DNA of 64,000 bases from Mycolicibacterium madagascariense. GTDB taxonomy: Bacteria > Actinomycetota > Actinomycetes > Mycobacteriales > Mycobacteriaceae. The translations under genes and the position numbers were made by a program. Positions 10,537-18,709 of the stretch are shown here, piece after piece. The notes under the pieces were generated by a model. It was not told where the DNA came from, searched no databases, and saw nothing but the letters and a program-made list of their open reading frames with translations. The stretch's first letter is position 1, and each line of letters opens with the position of its first letter. Where the stretch lies: positions 2,356,001 through 2,420,000 of the forward strand of contig NZ_AP022610.1 in NCBI RefSeq assembly GCF_010729665.1, written 5' to 3'.

Positions 10537-10680
10537 ATGATCGCTGCGGTGGTGGCTCGCGGGGAACTCGGCCGTGTCACCGCTGCAGTCGGGATGTGTT
10601 GTGCGGCAACGGTTCTGGCTTGCTCACCCGAGTCTGGACCAGGCCGTCGCAGCGGTCGGCCAGCGAAGGGGAGCCCATGA
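10537..10680 (+). CDS. Putative 47-residue leaderless upstream ORF coupled to the permease
   Basis: ATG at 10537 lies 6 nt after a TAGCGT hexamer and opens a 47-codon frame ending in the TGA at 10678-10680. That stop overlaps the permease ATG at 10677 in the four bases ATGA. The frame differs from that of the permease. The peptide has a central MCCAATVLAC segment with three cysteines and a basic Pro/Gly/Arg-rich end. In mycobacteria, leaderless Cys-rich small ORFs are known to control downstream genes through attenuation. Here the arrangement is seen, but the regulatory role is inference. Expression is not proven. Confidence 0.45.
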   Translation: MIAAVVARGELGRVTAAVGMCCAATVLACSPESGPGRRSGRPAKGSP

Positions 10681-12023
10681 GCGTCGTCGAACCGGTCGGT
10701 TACACGTCCCCTCTCGAGAAGACGCTGCACCTGCGTTCCCTCGTGCTGTTCGGGCTGGCCTACACGGCCCCCCTGATCGTGCTGGGCACCTTCGGCGTGA
10801 TCGCCGTGGCGTCCGACGGCGGCAGCGCGGGTTCCTATCTGTTGGCCACGGTGGCCATGCTGTTCACGGCGTTGAGTTACGGCATCCTGGCCAAGCACTT
10901 TCCGGTCGCCGGGTCGGCGTACACCTACGTGCGCAAGGCCATCGACGCGCGGGTCGGGTTCATCGTCGGCTGGACGATCCTGTTGGACTACCTCTTCCTG
11001 CCGCTGGTGATCTGGTTGATCGGCGCGTCGTATCTGACCAACCAGTTTCCCGCGGTGCCGGCGTGGGTGTGGATCGTGGCGTTCATCGTGGTCACCTCGG
11101 CACTCAACCTGGTCGGGTTGAAGGTCGCCGACAAGGCCAACCTGATCCTGATGACGTTCCAGGTCCTCATCCTGGTGCTCTTCGTCGTGCTGGCGGTGGC
11201 TCATCTGGTGCGCGGCCACCAGACCCTCGTCTCGACGACACCCTTCGTCGGCGCCGGGGGAATCGGTGCCCTCGCCGCGGGCGCGGCGATCGCGGCGTAC
11301 TCGTTCCTCGGCTTCGACGCGGTCAGCACGCTGACCGAGGAGACCCACGACGCCGAGCGCAACATCCCGAGGGGCATCGTCCTGGTGGCCGTCATCGCGG
11401 GCGTGATCTTCATCGTGGTGGCCTATTCGGCGACGCTGGTCGCCCCGGGTGGGACGTTCGACGACGCGGATTCGCTGTCGTCGGAGATCGCCAAGACCAT
11501 CGGCGGCAGCCTGTTCGGCGCGTTCTTCCTCGCCGCCCTGATCATCGCGCAGTTCACCTCGGGGCTCGCGGCGCAGGCCGCCGTCGCCCGGCTGCTGTTC
11601 GCGATGGGCCGTGACGGGGTCCTGCCGAAGCAGGTCTTCGGGCTGGTGTCGGCGAAGTTCCACACGCCGTGGTTCAACATCCTGCTGGCCGGGGTGATCG
11701 GCCTCGGGGCCATCTTCCTCGACGTCTCGACGTCGACGTCGTTCATCAACTTCGGCGCCTTCACGGCCTTCACCCTGGTGAACGTCGCCGTCATCGCCTA
11801 CTTCATCAAGCACCGTCGTACCGAGTCGTTGCATCCGGGCCGATACGTCGTCATCCCGATCATCGGTGCGCTGGTCGACGCCGCGCTGCTCACTCAGCTG
11901 GACTCCAAGGCGCTCATCCTCGGCGGGTCCTGGCTCACGATCGGCATCGTCTACCTGCTGGTGCTGACGCGGGGCTTCACCCGGCAGCCGCCGGATCTGG
12001 CCGGCATCGCCGAAGCCGGATAG
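10677..12023 (+). CDS. APC family amino acid permease
   Basis: A 448-residue membrane protein with about 12 hydrophobic segments. The first helix region SLVLFGLAYTAPLIVLGTFGV and the helix 6 segment SFLGFDAVSTLTEETHD are typical of amino acid-polyamine-organocation permeases. The ATG at 10677 has a GAAGGGGAG ribosome site. It overlaps the stop of a small upstream ORF by 4 nt, so translation may depend on that ORF. The transported amino acid or amine cannot be deduced. The nearest relative in this window is the permease at 37475-38869, which sits in a different operon. Confidence 0.88.
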   Translation: MSVVEPVGYTSPLEKTLHLRSLVLFGLAYTAPLIVLGTFGVIAVASDGGSAGSYLLATVAMLFTALSYGILAKHFPVAGSAYTYVRKAIDARVGFIVGWTILLDYLFLPLVIWLIGASYLTNQFPAVPAWVWIVAFIVVTSALNLVGLKVADKANLILMTFQVLILVLFVVLAVAHLVRGHQTLVSTTPFVGAGGIGALAAGAAIAAYSFLGFDAVSTLTEETHDAERNIPRGIVLVAVIAGVIFIVVAYSATLVAPGGTFDDADSLSSEIAKTIGGSLFGAFFLAALIIAQFTSGLAAQAAVARLLFAMGRDGVLPKQVFGLVSAKFHTPWFNILLAGVIGLGAIFLDVSTSTSFINFGAFTAFTLVNVAVIAYFIKHRRTESLHPGRYVVIPIIGALVDAALLTQLDSKALILGGSWLTIGIVYLLVLTRGFTRQPPDLAGIAEAG

Positions 12024-12071
12024 GCCGGCGCCGGACTCTGGACTGCCGCGCCCCTTAGAACTTCGTGCCAC

Positions 12072-12674
12072 CTAGAACTTGTAGTACGGCACCAGCTGCT
12101 GGGCCCGCTGCAGGTTGGTCTGCATGCAGTCGACGTCGTCGGCGCTGTAGACGGGGGCGTAGAACAGCGATTGCTGGAGCACCCCGTAGCTGGTGTCGAA
12201 GGCGATCATGCAGCTGAACATGAAGCGGTTGTTGCGGTCCGACGGCTTGAGGATCCAGTACTGGGCCGCCCGGTGACCAGCGATGTCCATCTCGACGGCG
12301 TCCGGGGGCAGCGTCTCGGCATACGTTCGCCACACGAACGCCTCGACGGCCATCTGATAGTTGCCGGCGTCGTAGTGGCAGCGCAGGCCGTCCTCGTGCT
12401 CGGGCGGAGTGAAGCCCAGCCCGATGCCGTTGATGACGTCGGCCGGGATGTCCTCGCACGGGTCGAAGGGGCGGGGATCGGTGGTGGCGATCACCGGGAA
12501 CTTGATGGTGCTGGAGATTGATTCCGACGTCGCCCTCAGCGCGACCGGACCCGCTCCGGACCCGGTCACCGGTTCGACCTGCCACACCATCACGACGGCG
12601 ACGACCAGCGCGCACAGTGCAGATATCAGGCGCACCCTGCCCACCACGGCATACCACCTGCGCTCGTCGTCCAT
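12072..12674 (-). CDS. DUF3558-type membrane-anchored protein (LppV-like position)
   Basis: A 200-residue protein with a short basic N-terminus, one hydrophobic anchor (about residues 14-32, ISALCALVVAVVMVW) and an extracytoplasmic domain. That domain has the DUF3558 pattern: DPRPFDPCEDIP, later CHY and a C-terminal CMQTNL, giving conserved cysteines. It has no clear lipobox, unlike M. tuberculosis LppV, which lies at the same place next to the pptH gene. The start ending at 12674 is chosen because a TACACT hexamer lies 7 nt upstream, indicating a leaderless message. It is divergent from pptH. Its role in the envelope is unknown. Confidence 0.75.
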   Translation of the reverse strand: MDDERRWYAVVGRVRLISALCALVVAVVMVWQVEPVTGSGAGPVALRATSESISSTIKFPVIATTDPRPFDPCEDIPADVINGIGLGFTPPEHEDGLRCHYDAGNYQMAVEAFVWRTYAETLPPDAVEMDIAGHRAAQYWILKPSDRNNRFMFSCMIAFDTSYGVLQQSLFYAPVYSADDVDCMQTNLQRAQQLVPYYKF

Positions 12675-12681
12675 TGCCGGG

Positions 12682-12687
12682 AGTGTA
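12682..12687 (-). promoter_or_regulatory. Leaderless -10 hexamer TACACT for the DUF3558 gene
   Basis: On the minus strand TACACT ends 7 nt before the ATG whose first base is 12674. It decides this start against longer readings. Confidence 0.5.
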
Positions 12688-12719
12688 CAAGTCCTGCGGC
12701 GCCGCCCGGACCGAAAAGG

Positions 12720-12731
12720 AGAACATGTTCT
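12720..12731. promoter_or_regulatory. Perfect 12-bp palindrome between divergent promoters
   Basis: AGAACATGTTCT is a perfect palindrome roughly midway between the -10 hexamers of the DUF3558 gene and pptH. It would suit a dimeric repressor or activator. It is not a standard LexA box because the GAAC and GTTC halves are 2 rather than 4 nt apart. Confidence 0.4.
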
Positions 12732-12766
12732 AGTTGCCTGGAATGGGTGACGCGCAACGGTCCAAG

Positions 12767-12772
12767 TAGGCT
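12767..12772 (+). promoter_or_regulatory. Leaderless -10 hexamer TAGGCT for pptH
   Basis: TAGGCT ends 8 nt before the GTG at 12781, consistent with transcription starting at or near the start codon. Confidence 0.45.
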
Positions 12773-12780
12773 CGACCGTT

Positions 12781-13752
12781 GTGTCCTCCAATGCCTCGGG
12801 GTCGCCGCAGGACCGTCGGCAACCCACGCTCTGGGCGATTAGCGACCTGCACATCGGTCACAGCGGGAACAAACCGGTCACCGAATCGCTGCACCCCTCG
12901 TCCCCGGACGACTGGCTGATCGTCGCCGGCGACGTCGGCGAGCGCACCGACGAAATTCGCTGGTCGCTCGATCTGCTGCGCAAGCGGTTCGCCAAGGTGA
13001 TCTGGGTCCCCGGCAACCACGAGCTGTGGACCACCAGCAAGGACCCGATGCAGATCTTCGGCCGGTCGCGCTACGACTACCTCGTCACCATGTGCGACGA
13101 GATGGGCATCGTGACGCCCGAGCACCCGTTCCCCGTCTGGAACGACGAGGGGGGACCGGCCACGATCGTGCCGATGTTCCTGCTCTACGACTACTCGTTC
13201 CTGCCCGAGGGCACCGCGACGAAGGCCGAGGGGCTCGCGGTCGCCCGCGAACGCAACGTGGTCGGCACCGACGAGTTCCTGCTGTCCGCGGAACCGTATG
13301 CCACCCGCGACGCGTGGTGCCACGACCGCGTCAAGCAGACGCGCGACAGGCTCGAAGACCTGGACTGGCTGACGCCCTCGATCCTGGTGAACCACTTCCC
13401 ACTGGTCCGCGAACCCTGCGACGCGATGTACTACCCCGAGTTCGCCATGTGGTGCGGCACCACCGCCACCAAGGACTGGCACACCAGGTACAACGCGCTC
13501 TGCTCGGTGTACGGGCACCTGCACATTCCGCGCACCACCTGGTATGACGGCGTGCGGTTCGAGGAGGTGTCCGTCGGTTACCCGCGGGAGTGGCGCCGTC
13601 GCAAGCCCTACCGCTGGCTGCGCCAGATCCTGCCCGACCCGAAGTACCCGCCGGGCTATCTCAACGACTTCGGCGGACACTTCGAGGTCACCGCCGAGAT
13701 GCGGGCCAACGCGGAGAAGATGCAGGAGCGGATCAGGAGTAGGCGAGCGTGA
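12781..13752 (+). CDS. pptH: Metallophosphoesterase, phosphopantetheinyl hydrolase PptH-like
   Basis: A 323-residue cytosolic calcineurin-like phosphoesterase. The metal-binding blocks are in order: SDLHIGH (residues about 20-26), GDVGER (about 51), GNHELW (about 79), NHFP and the late GHLH. In M. tuberculosis the gene in this place (Rv2795c, PptH) removes phosphopantetheine from acyl carrier proteins and opposes PptT. The next gene here is pptT, overlapping by 4 nt (GTGA), so the enzyme that adds the group and the one that removes it are translated together. The specific activity is inferred from synteny; the fold is clear. Confidence 0.88.
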   Translation: MSSNASGSPQDRRQPTLWAISDLHIGHSGNKPVTESLHPSSPDDWLIVAGDVGERTDEIRWSLDLLRKRFAKVIWVPGNHELWTTSKDPMQIFGRSRYDYLVTMCDEMGIVTPEHPFPVWNDEGGPATIVPMFLLYDYSFLPEGTATKAEGLAVARERNVVGTDEFLLSAEPYATRDAWCHDRVKQTRDRLEDLDWLTPSILVNHFPLVREPCDAMYYPEFAMWCGTTATKDWHTRYNALCSVYGHLHIPRTTWYDGVRFEEVSVGYPREWRRRKPYRWLRQILPDPKYPPGYLNDFGGHFEVTAEMRANAEKMQERIRSRRA

Positions 13753-14429
13753 CCGGGGCGCTGCTGTCCGGGGTCCTGCCGGCCCCTGTGTCTGTGGCTG
13801 CGGTGGCCTCGGCAGAACGCTACGACGACGACCCCGATCTGACGCCGCTGCCCGAAGAGGAACCGCTGATCGCCCGGTCGGTGGCCAAGCGTCGCCACGA
13901 GTTCATCACGGTGCGGTACTGCGCGCGGGAGGCGCTCGCCGAACTCGGCGTGCCGCCGGTGCCAATCCTGAAGGGGGACAAGGGCGAACCCTGCTGGCCA
14001 GACGGCATCGTCGGCAGCCTGACGCACTGCCAGGGCTTCCGCGGTGCCGTCGTCGGACGCGTCGGCGACGTCCGGTCCGTCGGCATCGACGCCGAGCCCC
14101 ACGACGTCCTGCCCAAGGGCGTGCTCGACGCGATCAGCCTGCCGCAGGAGCGCCGGCAACTGACGGAGCTGCCCGCCGGGGCGCACTGGGATCGAATCCT
14201 GTTCTGCGCCAAGGAGGCAACGTACAAGGCGTGGTTCCCGCTCACGCACCGGTGGCTGGGCTTCGAGGACGCGCACGTCACCTTCACCGTCGACGGATCG
14301 GGACACTCCGGGGGCTTTCGTTCGCGGATCCTCGTCGACCCCTCGGCCGAGTCGGGGGCGCCGCTGGAGGAGCTGTCCGGTCGTTGGTCGGTGAACCAGG
14401 GTCTGGTGTTGACGGCGATCGTGCTGTGA
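13749..14429 (+). CDS. pptT: 4'-phosphopantetheinyl transferase PptT
   Basis: A 226-residue Sfp-type transferase that moves phosphopantetheine from CoA onto carrier proteins of mycolate, polyketide and siderophore synthases. Visible motifs are GSLTHCQGF, the Mg-binding [11 protein letters not shown] and the [18 protein letters not shown] block with its catalytic Glu and Lys. The length fits the actinobacterial type. The GTG start overlaps the pptH stop, and the stop overlaps the truB start (GTGA), so it is the middle gene of a tightly coupled operon. In mycobacteria PptT is the essential enzyme of this class. Confidence 0.95.
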   Translation: MTGALLSGVLPAPVSVAAVASAERYDDDPDLTPLPEEEPLIARSVAKRRHEFITVRYCAREALAELGVPPVPILKGDKGEPCWPDGIVGSLTHCQGFRGAVVGRVGDVRSVGIDAEPHDVLPKGVLDAISLPQERRQLTELPAGAHWDRILFCAKEATYKAWFPLTHRWLGFEDAHVTFTVDGSGHSGGFRSRILVDPSAESGAPLEELSGRWSVNQGLVLTAIVL

Positions 14430-15307
14430 GCGCTCCCGGCCTCGTCATCGTCGACAAGGCTGCCGGCATGACGAGCCACGACGTGGTCGGCCGCTGCCGC
14501 AGGCTGTTCGGCACCCGCAAGGTCGGGCACGCGGGCACGCTCGACCCGATGGCGACCGGTGTCCTGGTCGTCGGGATCGACCGGGCCACCAAGATCCTCG
14601 GGTTGCTCACGGCGACCGACAAGTCCTATGCCGCCACCATCCGTCTCGGCCAGACCACGTCCACCGAGGACGCCGAAGGTAAAGTGCTGCAGACGGTGTC
14701 GGCAAGCCACGTCACCGACGCCGACGTCGAACGCGCCGTCGCGGGGCTGCGCGGTGACATCGTTCAGATCCCGTCCTCGGTGAGCGCCATCAAGGTGGAC
14801 GGCCGGCGGGCCTACCAGTTGGTCCGCGAGGGCGCGACGGTCGAGCTCGCGGCGCGGCCGGTGCGGATCTCGCGGTTCGACGTCGACGCGGTGCGCCGGG
14901 TCGACGCCTTCGTCGACGTCGACGTACGGGTCGACTGCTCGTCGGGCACCTACGTCAGGGCGCTGGCCCGCGACGTCGGGTCCGCGCTGGGGGTCGGCGG
15001 CCACCTGACCGCACTGCGCCGGACGAAGGTCGGGCGCTACGGCCTCGACGAGGCGCTCACCCTCGACGAGCTGGCCGAGTCACCCCGCCTGAGCCATTCC
15101 CTCGACGCCGCCTGCCTGCTGGCGTTTCCGCGCCGTGAGCTCAGCGCCGACGAGTCCGACGCCGCCTCCCACGGACGGGCGCTCACCCCGGCGGGAATCG
15201 ACGGCACCTACGCGGCCACCGCGCCGGACGGTCGCGTCATCGCCCTGCTCGCCGACGACGGGGCCCGCACGAAGTCCGTCGTCGTGATCCGCCCGTCCAC
15301 GCTGTAG
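14426..15307 (+). CDS. truB: tRNA pseudouridine(55) synthase TruB
   Basis: A 293-residue enzyme that isomerises U55 to pseudouridine in the T-loop of tRNA. The N-terminal [17 protein letters not shown] block and the catalytic aspartate in [14 protein letters not shown] (near residue 40) are typical. Further blocks are [27 protein letters not shown] and [15 protein letters not shown]. The GTG at 14426 overlaps the pptT stop by 4 nt. The pptH-pptT-truB order is conserved in mycobacteria. Confidence 0.95.
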   Translation: MSAPGLVIVDKAAGMTSHDVVGRCRRLFGTRKVGHAGTLDPMATGVLVVGIDRATKILGLLTATDKSYAATIRLGQTTSTEDAEGKVLQTVSASHVTDADVERAVAGLRGDIVQIPSSVSAIKVDGRRAYQLVREGATVELAARPVRISRFDVDAVRRVDAFVDVDVRVDCSSGTYVRALARDVGSALGVGGHLTALRRTKVGRYGLDEALTLDELAESPRLSHSLDAACLLAFPRRELSADESDAASHGRALTPAGIDGTYAATAPDGRVIALLADDGARTKSVVVIRPSTL

Positions 15308-15357
15308 CGAGAGATGCGTCGGCACATGACCTTTCGGGCCCGGGAAACCCCACGGTC

Positions 15358-16182
15358 GTGATCGACGAGATCCCGACCTCGTTCGGCGGATTCGGTACGC
15401 GGGTGCTGTCGGTCACCGGGGACGGGACGCCGATCGTGCTACTGCACGGCTACGCCGACAGCGCCGACACGTGGCGACCGGTGCTGAGCAGGCTGGCCGG
15501 TGCCGGCCGGCGGGCGCTGGCCGTGGATCTACCCGGTTTCGGCCGGGCCGACCGACGTGCCGACGGCCCGTTGGCGCCGCAGTTCGACGACTTCGCCGAC
15601 GCCGTCCTGGACGCCGTGGGTCCGGCAGTCCTCGTCGGCAATTCCCTGGGCTCGGCGACCGCGGTCCGCGCCGCCGGCCGGCGACGCGAGGCGGTGTCGG
15701 CGCTGCTCGCGCTGGACGATCCCCTGCACGCGCAGGATCTGCTCGCGCGTCTCGTCCGCCGCCGTCAGATCCCCACGGTCCTCTGGTCGGTGACGGCGGG
15801 GGTCCGGGTGCCGACGGGAGCGTTGCGCTGGGCCACCGCCCTCGGAACGCGCCACCTCCTCTACGGCCCCGGCGTGCGGCCCGATCCCCAGGTGATCGCT
15901 CAGTGGCAGGACGGCGTGTCGAGCATGGCCGACGTCGCCCGGCTCGGCCGCTACGCCCTGCAGTACGCCTACGAGATGCGCGCGGGCCACGACGGCGTCG
16001 AGGTCTGGTGCCCCACCGTCGTCGTCCACGGCGGGCGGGACCGCGTCGTCCCCGTGCACTCGAGTCGCCAACTGCACCAACGCATTCCGGGCAGCCGCTT
16101 CGTCGTCCTGCCGCGCTCCGGGCACTGCCCGCAGCTGGACGATCCCGACGAGGTCGTCCGGCTGATCCTCGAGATCGGTTAG
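15358..16182 (+). CDS. Alpha/beta hydrolase fold protein
   Basis: A 274-residue cytosolic alpha/beta hydrolase. The oxyanion HGYADSADTW (about residue 29), nucleophile elbow GNSLGS (about 95), acid HGGRDRVV and histidine in SGHCPQLDDP complete the catalytic set. It lies 50 bp after truB and may be the last gene of the same transcript. I see no -10 hexamer close to the GTG start, unlike many neighbours. It ends in a 4-bp overlap with the convergent mntR gene. The substrate is unknown. Confidence 0.85.
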   Translation: MIDEIPTSFGGFGTRVLSVTGDGTPIVLLHGYADSADTWRPVLSRLAGAGRRALAVDLPGFGRADRRADGPLAPQFDDFADAVLDAVGPAVLVGNSLGSATAVRAAGRRREAVSALLALDDPLHAQDLLARLVRRRQIPTVLWSVTAGVRVPTGALRWATALGTRHLLYGPGVRPDPQVIAQWQDGVSSMADVARLGRYALQYAYEMRAGHDGVEVWCPTVVVHGGRDRVVPVHSSRQLHQRIPGSRFVVLPRSGHCPQLDDPDEVVRLILEIG

Positions 16183-16877
16183 ACCACCCAGATCGCTTCT
16201 GCCGCAGGGTTTCCCAGCTCGACGGTGACCGTCTGACCGCCGTCGGCCGCCAGGTTGCGCACGGCGACCGAGATGAGGCCGGCGAAGTCGCGGCGTGCCA
16301 CCACGCGCAACTGGGAGTCCAAGCTGATGCCGACGCTGTCGAAGTAGCGGAGCATCTCGGGATCGGCGTCGGAGATGCGCGCGACCGTGCCCGCGTCACC
16401 GTCCGCGCAGACCGACAGCTGGCGGGCCGGGGGAGTGGGCACCTGGCCGTCGGCAGCAGGAATGGGATCGCCGTGCGGATCGCGGGTGGGGTATCCGAGC
16501 TTGGCGTCGATGCGGTCCAGCATCCGGTCCGACACGGCGTGCTCGAGGATCTCGGCCTCGTCGTGCACCTCGTCCCAGCCGTAGCCGAGTTCGCGGACCA
16601 GGAACGTCTCCATCAGCCGGTGCCGACGCACCATCGCCAGCGCGGCGGTCCGCCCCGCGGCGGTCAGCGTGACCGCGCCGTACTTCTCGTGGTCGACCAG
16701 ACCCTGGTCGGCGAGTTTGCGAATGGACTCCGAGGCCGTGCTGGCGGACACCCCGATCCGTTCGGCCAGCATCTTCGTGCTGACCTTCTCCACCGACCAC
16801 TCCTGGGCGGTCCAGATCACCTTCAGATAGTCCTGGGCAACCGACGACAAGTCGCGAGGCGTGTCGTCGGGACTCAT
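16179..16877 (-). CDS. mntR: Manganese/iron-dependent DtxR-family repressor (MntR/SirR)
   Basis: A 232-residue DtxR-family metalloregulator. The N-terminal winged helix (KMLAERIGVSASTASESIRKL, read in part) is followed by the dimerisation and metal domain with MVRRHRLMETFL, ELGYGWDEVHDEAE and LEHAVSD, and then a C-terminal SH3-like FeoA domain. The ATG ending at 16877 is chosen because TAAACT lies 7 nt upstream. The homologue at this locus in mycobacteria (Rv2788, SirR/MntR) represses manganese transporters. It is divergent from ribF across an 80-bp gap. No manganese transporter gene is in the window. Confidence 0.9.
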   Translation of the reverse strand: MSPDDTPRDLSSVAQDYLKVIWTAQEWSVEKVSTKMLAERIGVSASTASESIRKLADQGLVDHEKYGAVTLTAAGRTAALAMVRRHRLMETFLVRELGYGWDEVHDEAEILEHAVSDRMLDRIDAKLGYPTRDPHGDPIPAADGQVPTPPARQLSVCADGDAGTVARISDADPEMLRYFDSVGISLDSQLRVVARRDFAGLISVAVRNLAADGGQTVTVELGNPAAEAIWVV

Positions 16878-16884
16878 GACGCGA

Positions 16885-16890
16885 AGTTTA
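16885..16890 (-). promoter_or_regulatory. Leaderless -10 hexamer TAAACT for mntR
   Basis: On the minus strand TAAACT ends 7 nt before the mntR ATG. It rejects the ATG six codons further upstream. Confidence 0.55.
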
Positions 16891-16944
16891 GGCAATCGAC
16901 GGCGCTTGCGGGCATCTAGCGGTACCGGCGATCCCGGCGCGTCG

Positions 16945-16950
16945 TACGCT
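16945..16950 (+). promoter_or_regulatory. Leaderless -10 hexamer TACGCT for ribF
   Basis: TACGCT ends 7 nt before the ribF GTG at 16958. Confidence 0.5.
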
Positions 16951-16957
16951 GGACGTC

Positions 16958-17944
16958 GTGCAGCGCTGGCGGGGCCAAGACGAGATCCCCACCGACTGGG
17001 GCAGGTGTGTCGTCACCATCGGTGTGTTCGACGGTGTCCACCGCGGACACGCCGAGCTGATCAACCACGCGGTCAAGGCGGGCCGGTCCCGCGGCGTGCC
17101 GACGGTGCTGATGACGTTCGATCCGCATCCGATGGAAGTGGTCTTCCCGGGCTCGCATCCCGCCCAGCTGACCACCCTGACCCGGCGCGCCGAGCTGGTC
17201 GAGGAGATGGGCATCGACGTCTTCCTCGTCATGCCGTTCACCTCGGACTTCATGCGGCTGACGCCCGAGCGCTACATCCACGAGCTGCTCGTCGAGCGGC
17301 TGCACGTCGTCGAGGTGGTCGTCGGGGACAACTTCACCTTCGGCAAGAAGGCCGGCGGCAACGTCGACATGCTCCGCAGGGCCGGGGCGCGCTTCGGCTT
17401 CGCCGTGGAGAGCCTGTCGCTGGTGTCCGAGCACCACGTCGACCCGGACCGGGACCGGACGGTCACCTTCTCCTCGACCTACATCCGGTCGTGCGTCGAC
17501 GCCGGTGACGTCGTTGCCGCAGCCGAGGCACTCGGCCGGCCGCATCGCGTCGAGGGCGTCGTGGTCCGCGGGGACGGTCGCGGTCGCGACCTGGGCTATC
17601 CGACGGCCAACGTCGCCCCGCCGATGTACTCCGCCATTCCCGCCGACGGGGTGTACGCGGCGTGGTTCACCGTCCTCGGCCCCGGCCCGGTGATGGGCAC
17701 GGTCATTCCCGGCGAGCGGTACCAGGCGGCGGTGTCGGTCGGCACCAACCCGACGTTCTCCGGCCGCACCCGCACGGTGGAGGCCTACGTGCTGGACACC
17801 CAGGCCGACCTCTACGGTCAGCACGTCGGCGTCGACTTCGTCGCCCGCATCCGCGGCCAGGAGAAGTTCGACTCGATCGACGACCTCGTCGTGGCCATGG
17901 ACGGTGACACCGCGCGGGCCAGGACCATCCTGGCGGCGCAGTGA
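16958..17944 (+). CDS. ribF: Bifunctional riboflavin kinase/FAD synthetase RibF
   Basis: A 328-residue two-domain enzyme making FMN and then FAD. The N-terminal nucleotidyltransferase domain shows GVFDGVHRGHAELI (residues about 22-35), TFDPHP and VVVGDNFTFGKKAGG with FSSTYIRS. The C-terminal flavokinase domain shows GRDLGYPTANVAPP, GVYAAWF, VSVGTNPTF and VEAYVLD with the late EKFDSIDDLV. The GTG start is placed by a -10 hexamer 7 nt upstream. It is followed after 134 bp by rpsO, as in M. tuberculosis. Confidence 0.95.
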   Translation: MQRWRGQDEIPTDWGRCVVTIGVFDGVHRGHAELINHAVKAGRSRGVPTVLMTFDPHPMEVVFPGSHPAQLTTLTRRAELVEEMGIDVFLVMPFTSDFMRLTPERYIHELLVERLHVVEVVVGDNFTFGKKAGGNVDMLRRAGARFGFAVESLSLVSEHHVDPDRDRTVTFSSTYIRSCVDAGDVVAAAEALGRPHRVEGVVVRGDGRGRDLGYPTANVAPPMYSAIPADGVYAAWFTVLGPGPVMGTVIPGERYQAAVSVGTNPTFSGRTRTVEAYVLDTQADLYGQHVGVDFVARIRGQEKFDSIDDLVVAMDGDTARARTILAAQ

Positions 17945-17991
17945 CGCCGCGTGCGTCGCACCGCGATTCGGTTCCTGCGCCGACCCGCTGT

Positions 17992-17997
17992 TAGACT
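17992..17997 (+). promoter_or_regulatory. Possible -10 hexamer TAGACT for rpsO
   Basis: TAGACT lies about 80 nt before the rpsO ATG, giving a leader of about 75 nt. I see no good -35 box. Confidence 0.35.
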
Positions 17998-18078
17998 CCC
18001 CGGCGACCCAGCGCGCGCTGCAGTTCGCGGCGGCCGCGCCTCAGTCAATCCTCGCGAACCGATAGATGGAGTAGTTGC

Positions 18079-18348
18079 ATGGCGCTCACCACCGAGCAGA
18101 AGAAGGAAATCCTCGGCCAGTACGGTCTGCACGAGACCGACACGGGCTCCCCGGAAGCGCAGATCGCGATGCTGACCAAGCGCATCTCGGATCTGACCGA
18201 ACACCTCAAGATGCACAAGCACGATCACCACTCCCGCCGCGGGCTGCTGCTGCTGGTCGGTCGTCGTCGCCGGTTGCTGAAGTACATCGCCCAGGTCGAC
18301 GTGCAGCGCTACCGTTCGCTGATCGAGCGCCTCGGCCTGCGCCGCTGA
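18079..18348 (+). CDS. rpsO: 30S ribosomal protein S15
   Basis: An 89-residue protein of exactly the family's usual length. It carries the conserved [19 protein letters not shown] segment, the [11 protein letters not shown] block that contacts 16S rRNA helix 22 and the [13 protein letters not shown]-terminus. S15 nucleates the platform of the 30S subunit. The ATG at 18079 follows a purine-rich GATGGAG site. The rpsO-pnp pairing is conserved widely in bacteria. A GC-rich hairpin follows the stop directly. Confidence 0.97.
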   Translation: MALTTEQKKEILGQYGLHETDTGSPEAQIAMLTKRISDLTEHLKMHKHDHHSRRGLLLLVGRRRRLLKYIAQVDVQRYRSLIERLGLRR

Positions 18349-18709
18349 CACTGGGCGCAGCCCGCACCCGACGGGCGGCGGGCTCCCAGCGGGCCCCCGT
18401 CGACGCGGCGGGCCGCCCGGACCTCGGCTGATTGCCGCGGTGTAACATGAAGGGCGTTTTGAGCCGGTTCTGGCTCGAACGAAGCGGTGCGGTTTGCGCA
18501 CGTCCGCGTGCACCGTTCCAGTGCGTCACCAGAAGGACCCGTCATCACACGGGCGGTCTTCGGTAGTGGCTGCCGGGTAGCCCAACGTCGTTGGGAGGGT
18601 CCGGCCGCTTCGATCGACGGCCGTCGGATCACCCGGGTTCTCGCGCGTGGCGGACGAAAAAAGGGGTGCGTACGGCACCACACGAGAACCAAAGAGGTCT
18701 GACCCACGT
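18349..18709 (+). other. rpsO-pnp intergenic region with terminator, promoter and structured pnp leader
   Basis: In M. tuberculosis the lipoprotein gene lppU lies here; this window has no such ORF. After the rpsO hairpin a -10 hexamer TAACAT is at 18443-18448. The predicted leader of about 255 nt holds three short perfect hairpins: GAGCC/GGCTC (18461-18476), CCCAAC/GTTGGG (18581-18595) and CGGCCG/CGGCCG (18602-18623). A run of six A residues lies near 18656. The ribosome site is GAGGT, 11 nt before the pnp ATG. PNPase genes are often autoregulated through their leader; that this happens here is inference. Confidence 0.5.
18351..18389 (+). terminator. GC-rich hairpin after rpsO, probable intrinsic terminator without U-tract
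   Basis: Two nested arms pair perfectly: CTGGG (18351-18355) with CCCAG (18385-18389), and AGCCCGC (18359-18365) with GCGGGCT (18378-18384). No T-run follows, which is common for mycobacterial terminators. It lies 2 nt after the rpsO stop. Confidence 0.55.

Noticed and set aside
12720..12731. AGAACATGTTCT as a LexA box
   Set aside because: The halves are 2 nt apart instead of 4, so it does not meet the mycobacterial SOS consensus; kept only as an unassigned palindrome.
15308..15357. CGGGCCCG near 15336 as a terminator between truB and the hydrolase gene
   Set aside because: An 8-bp GC palindrome without a loop or longer arms is too weak to call.
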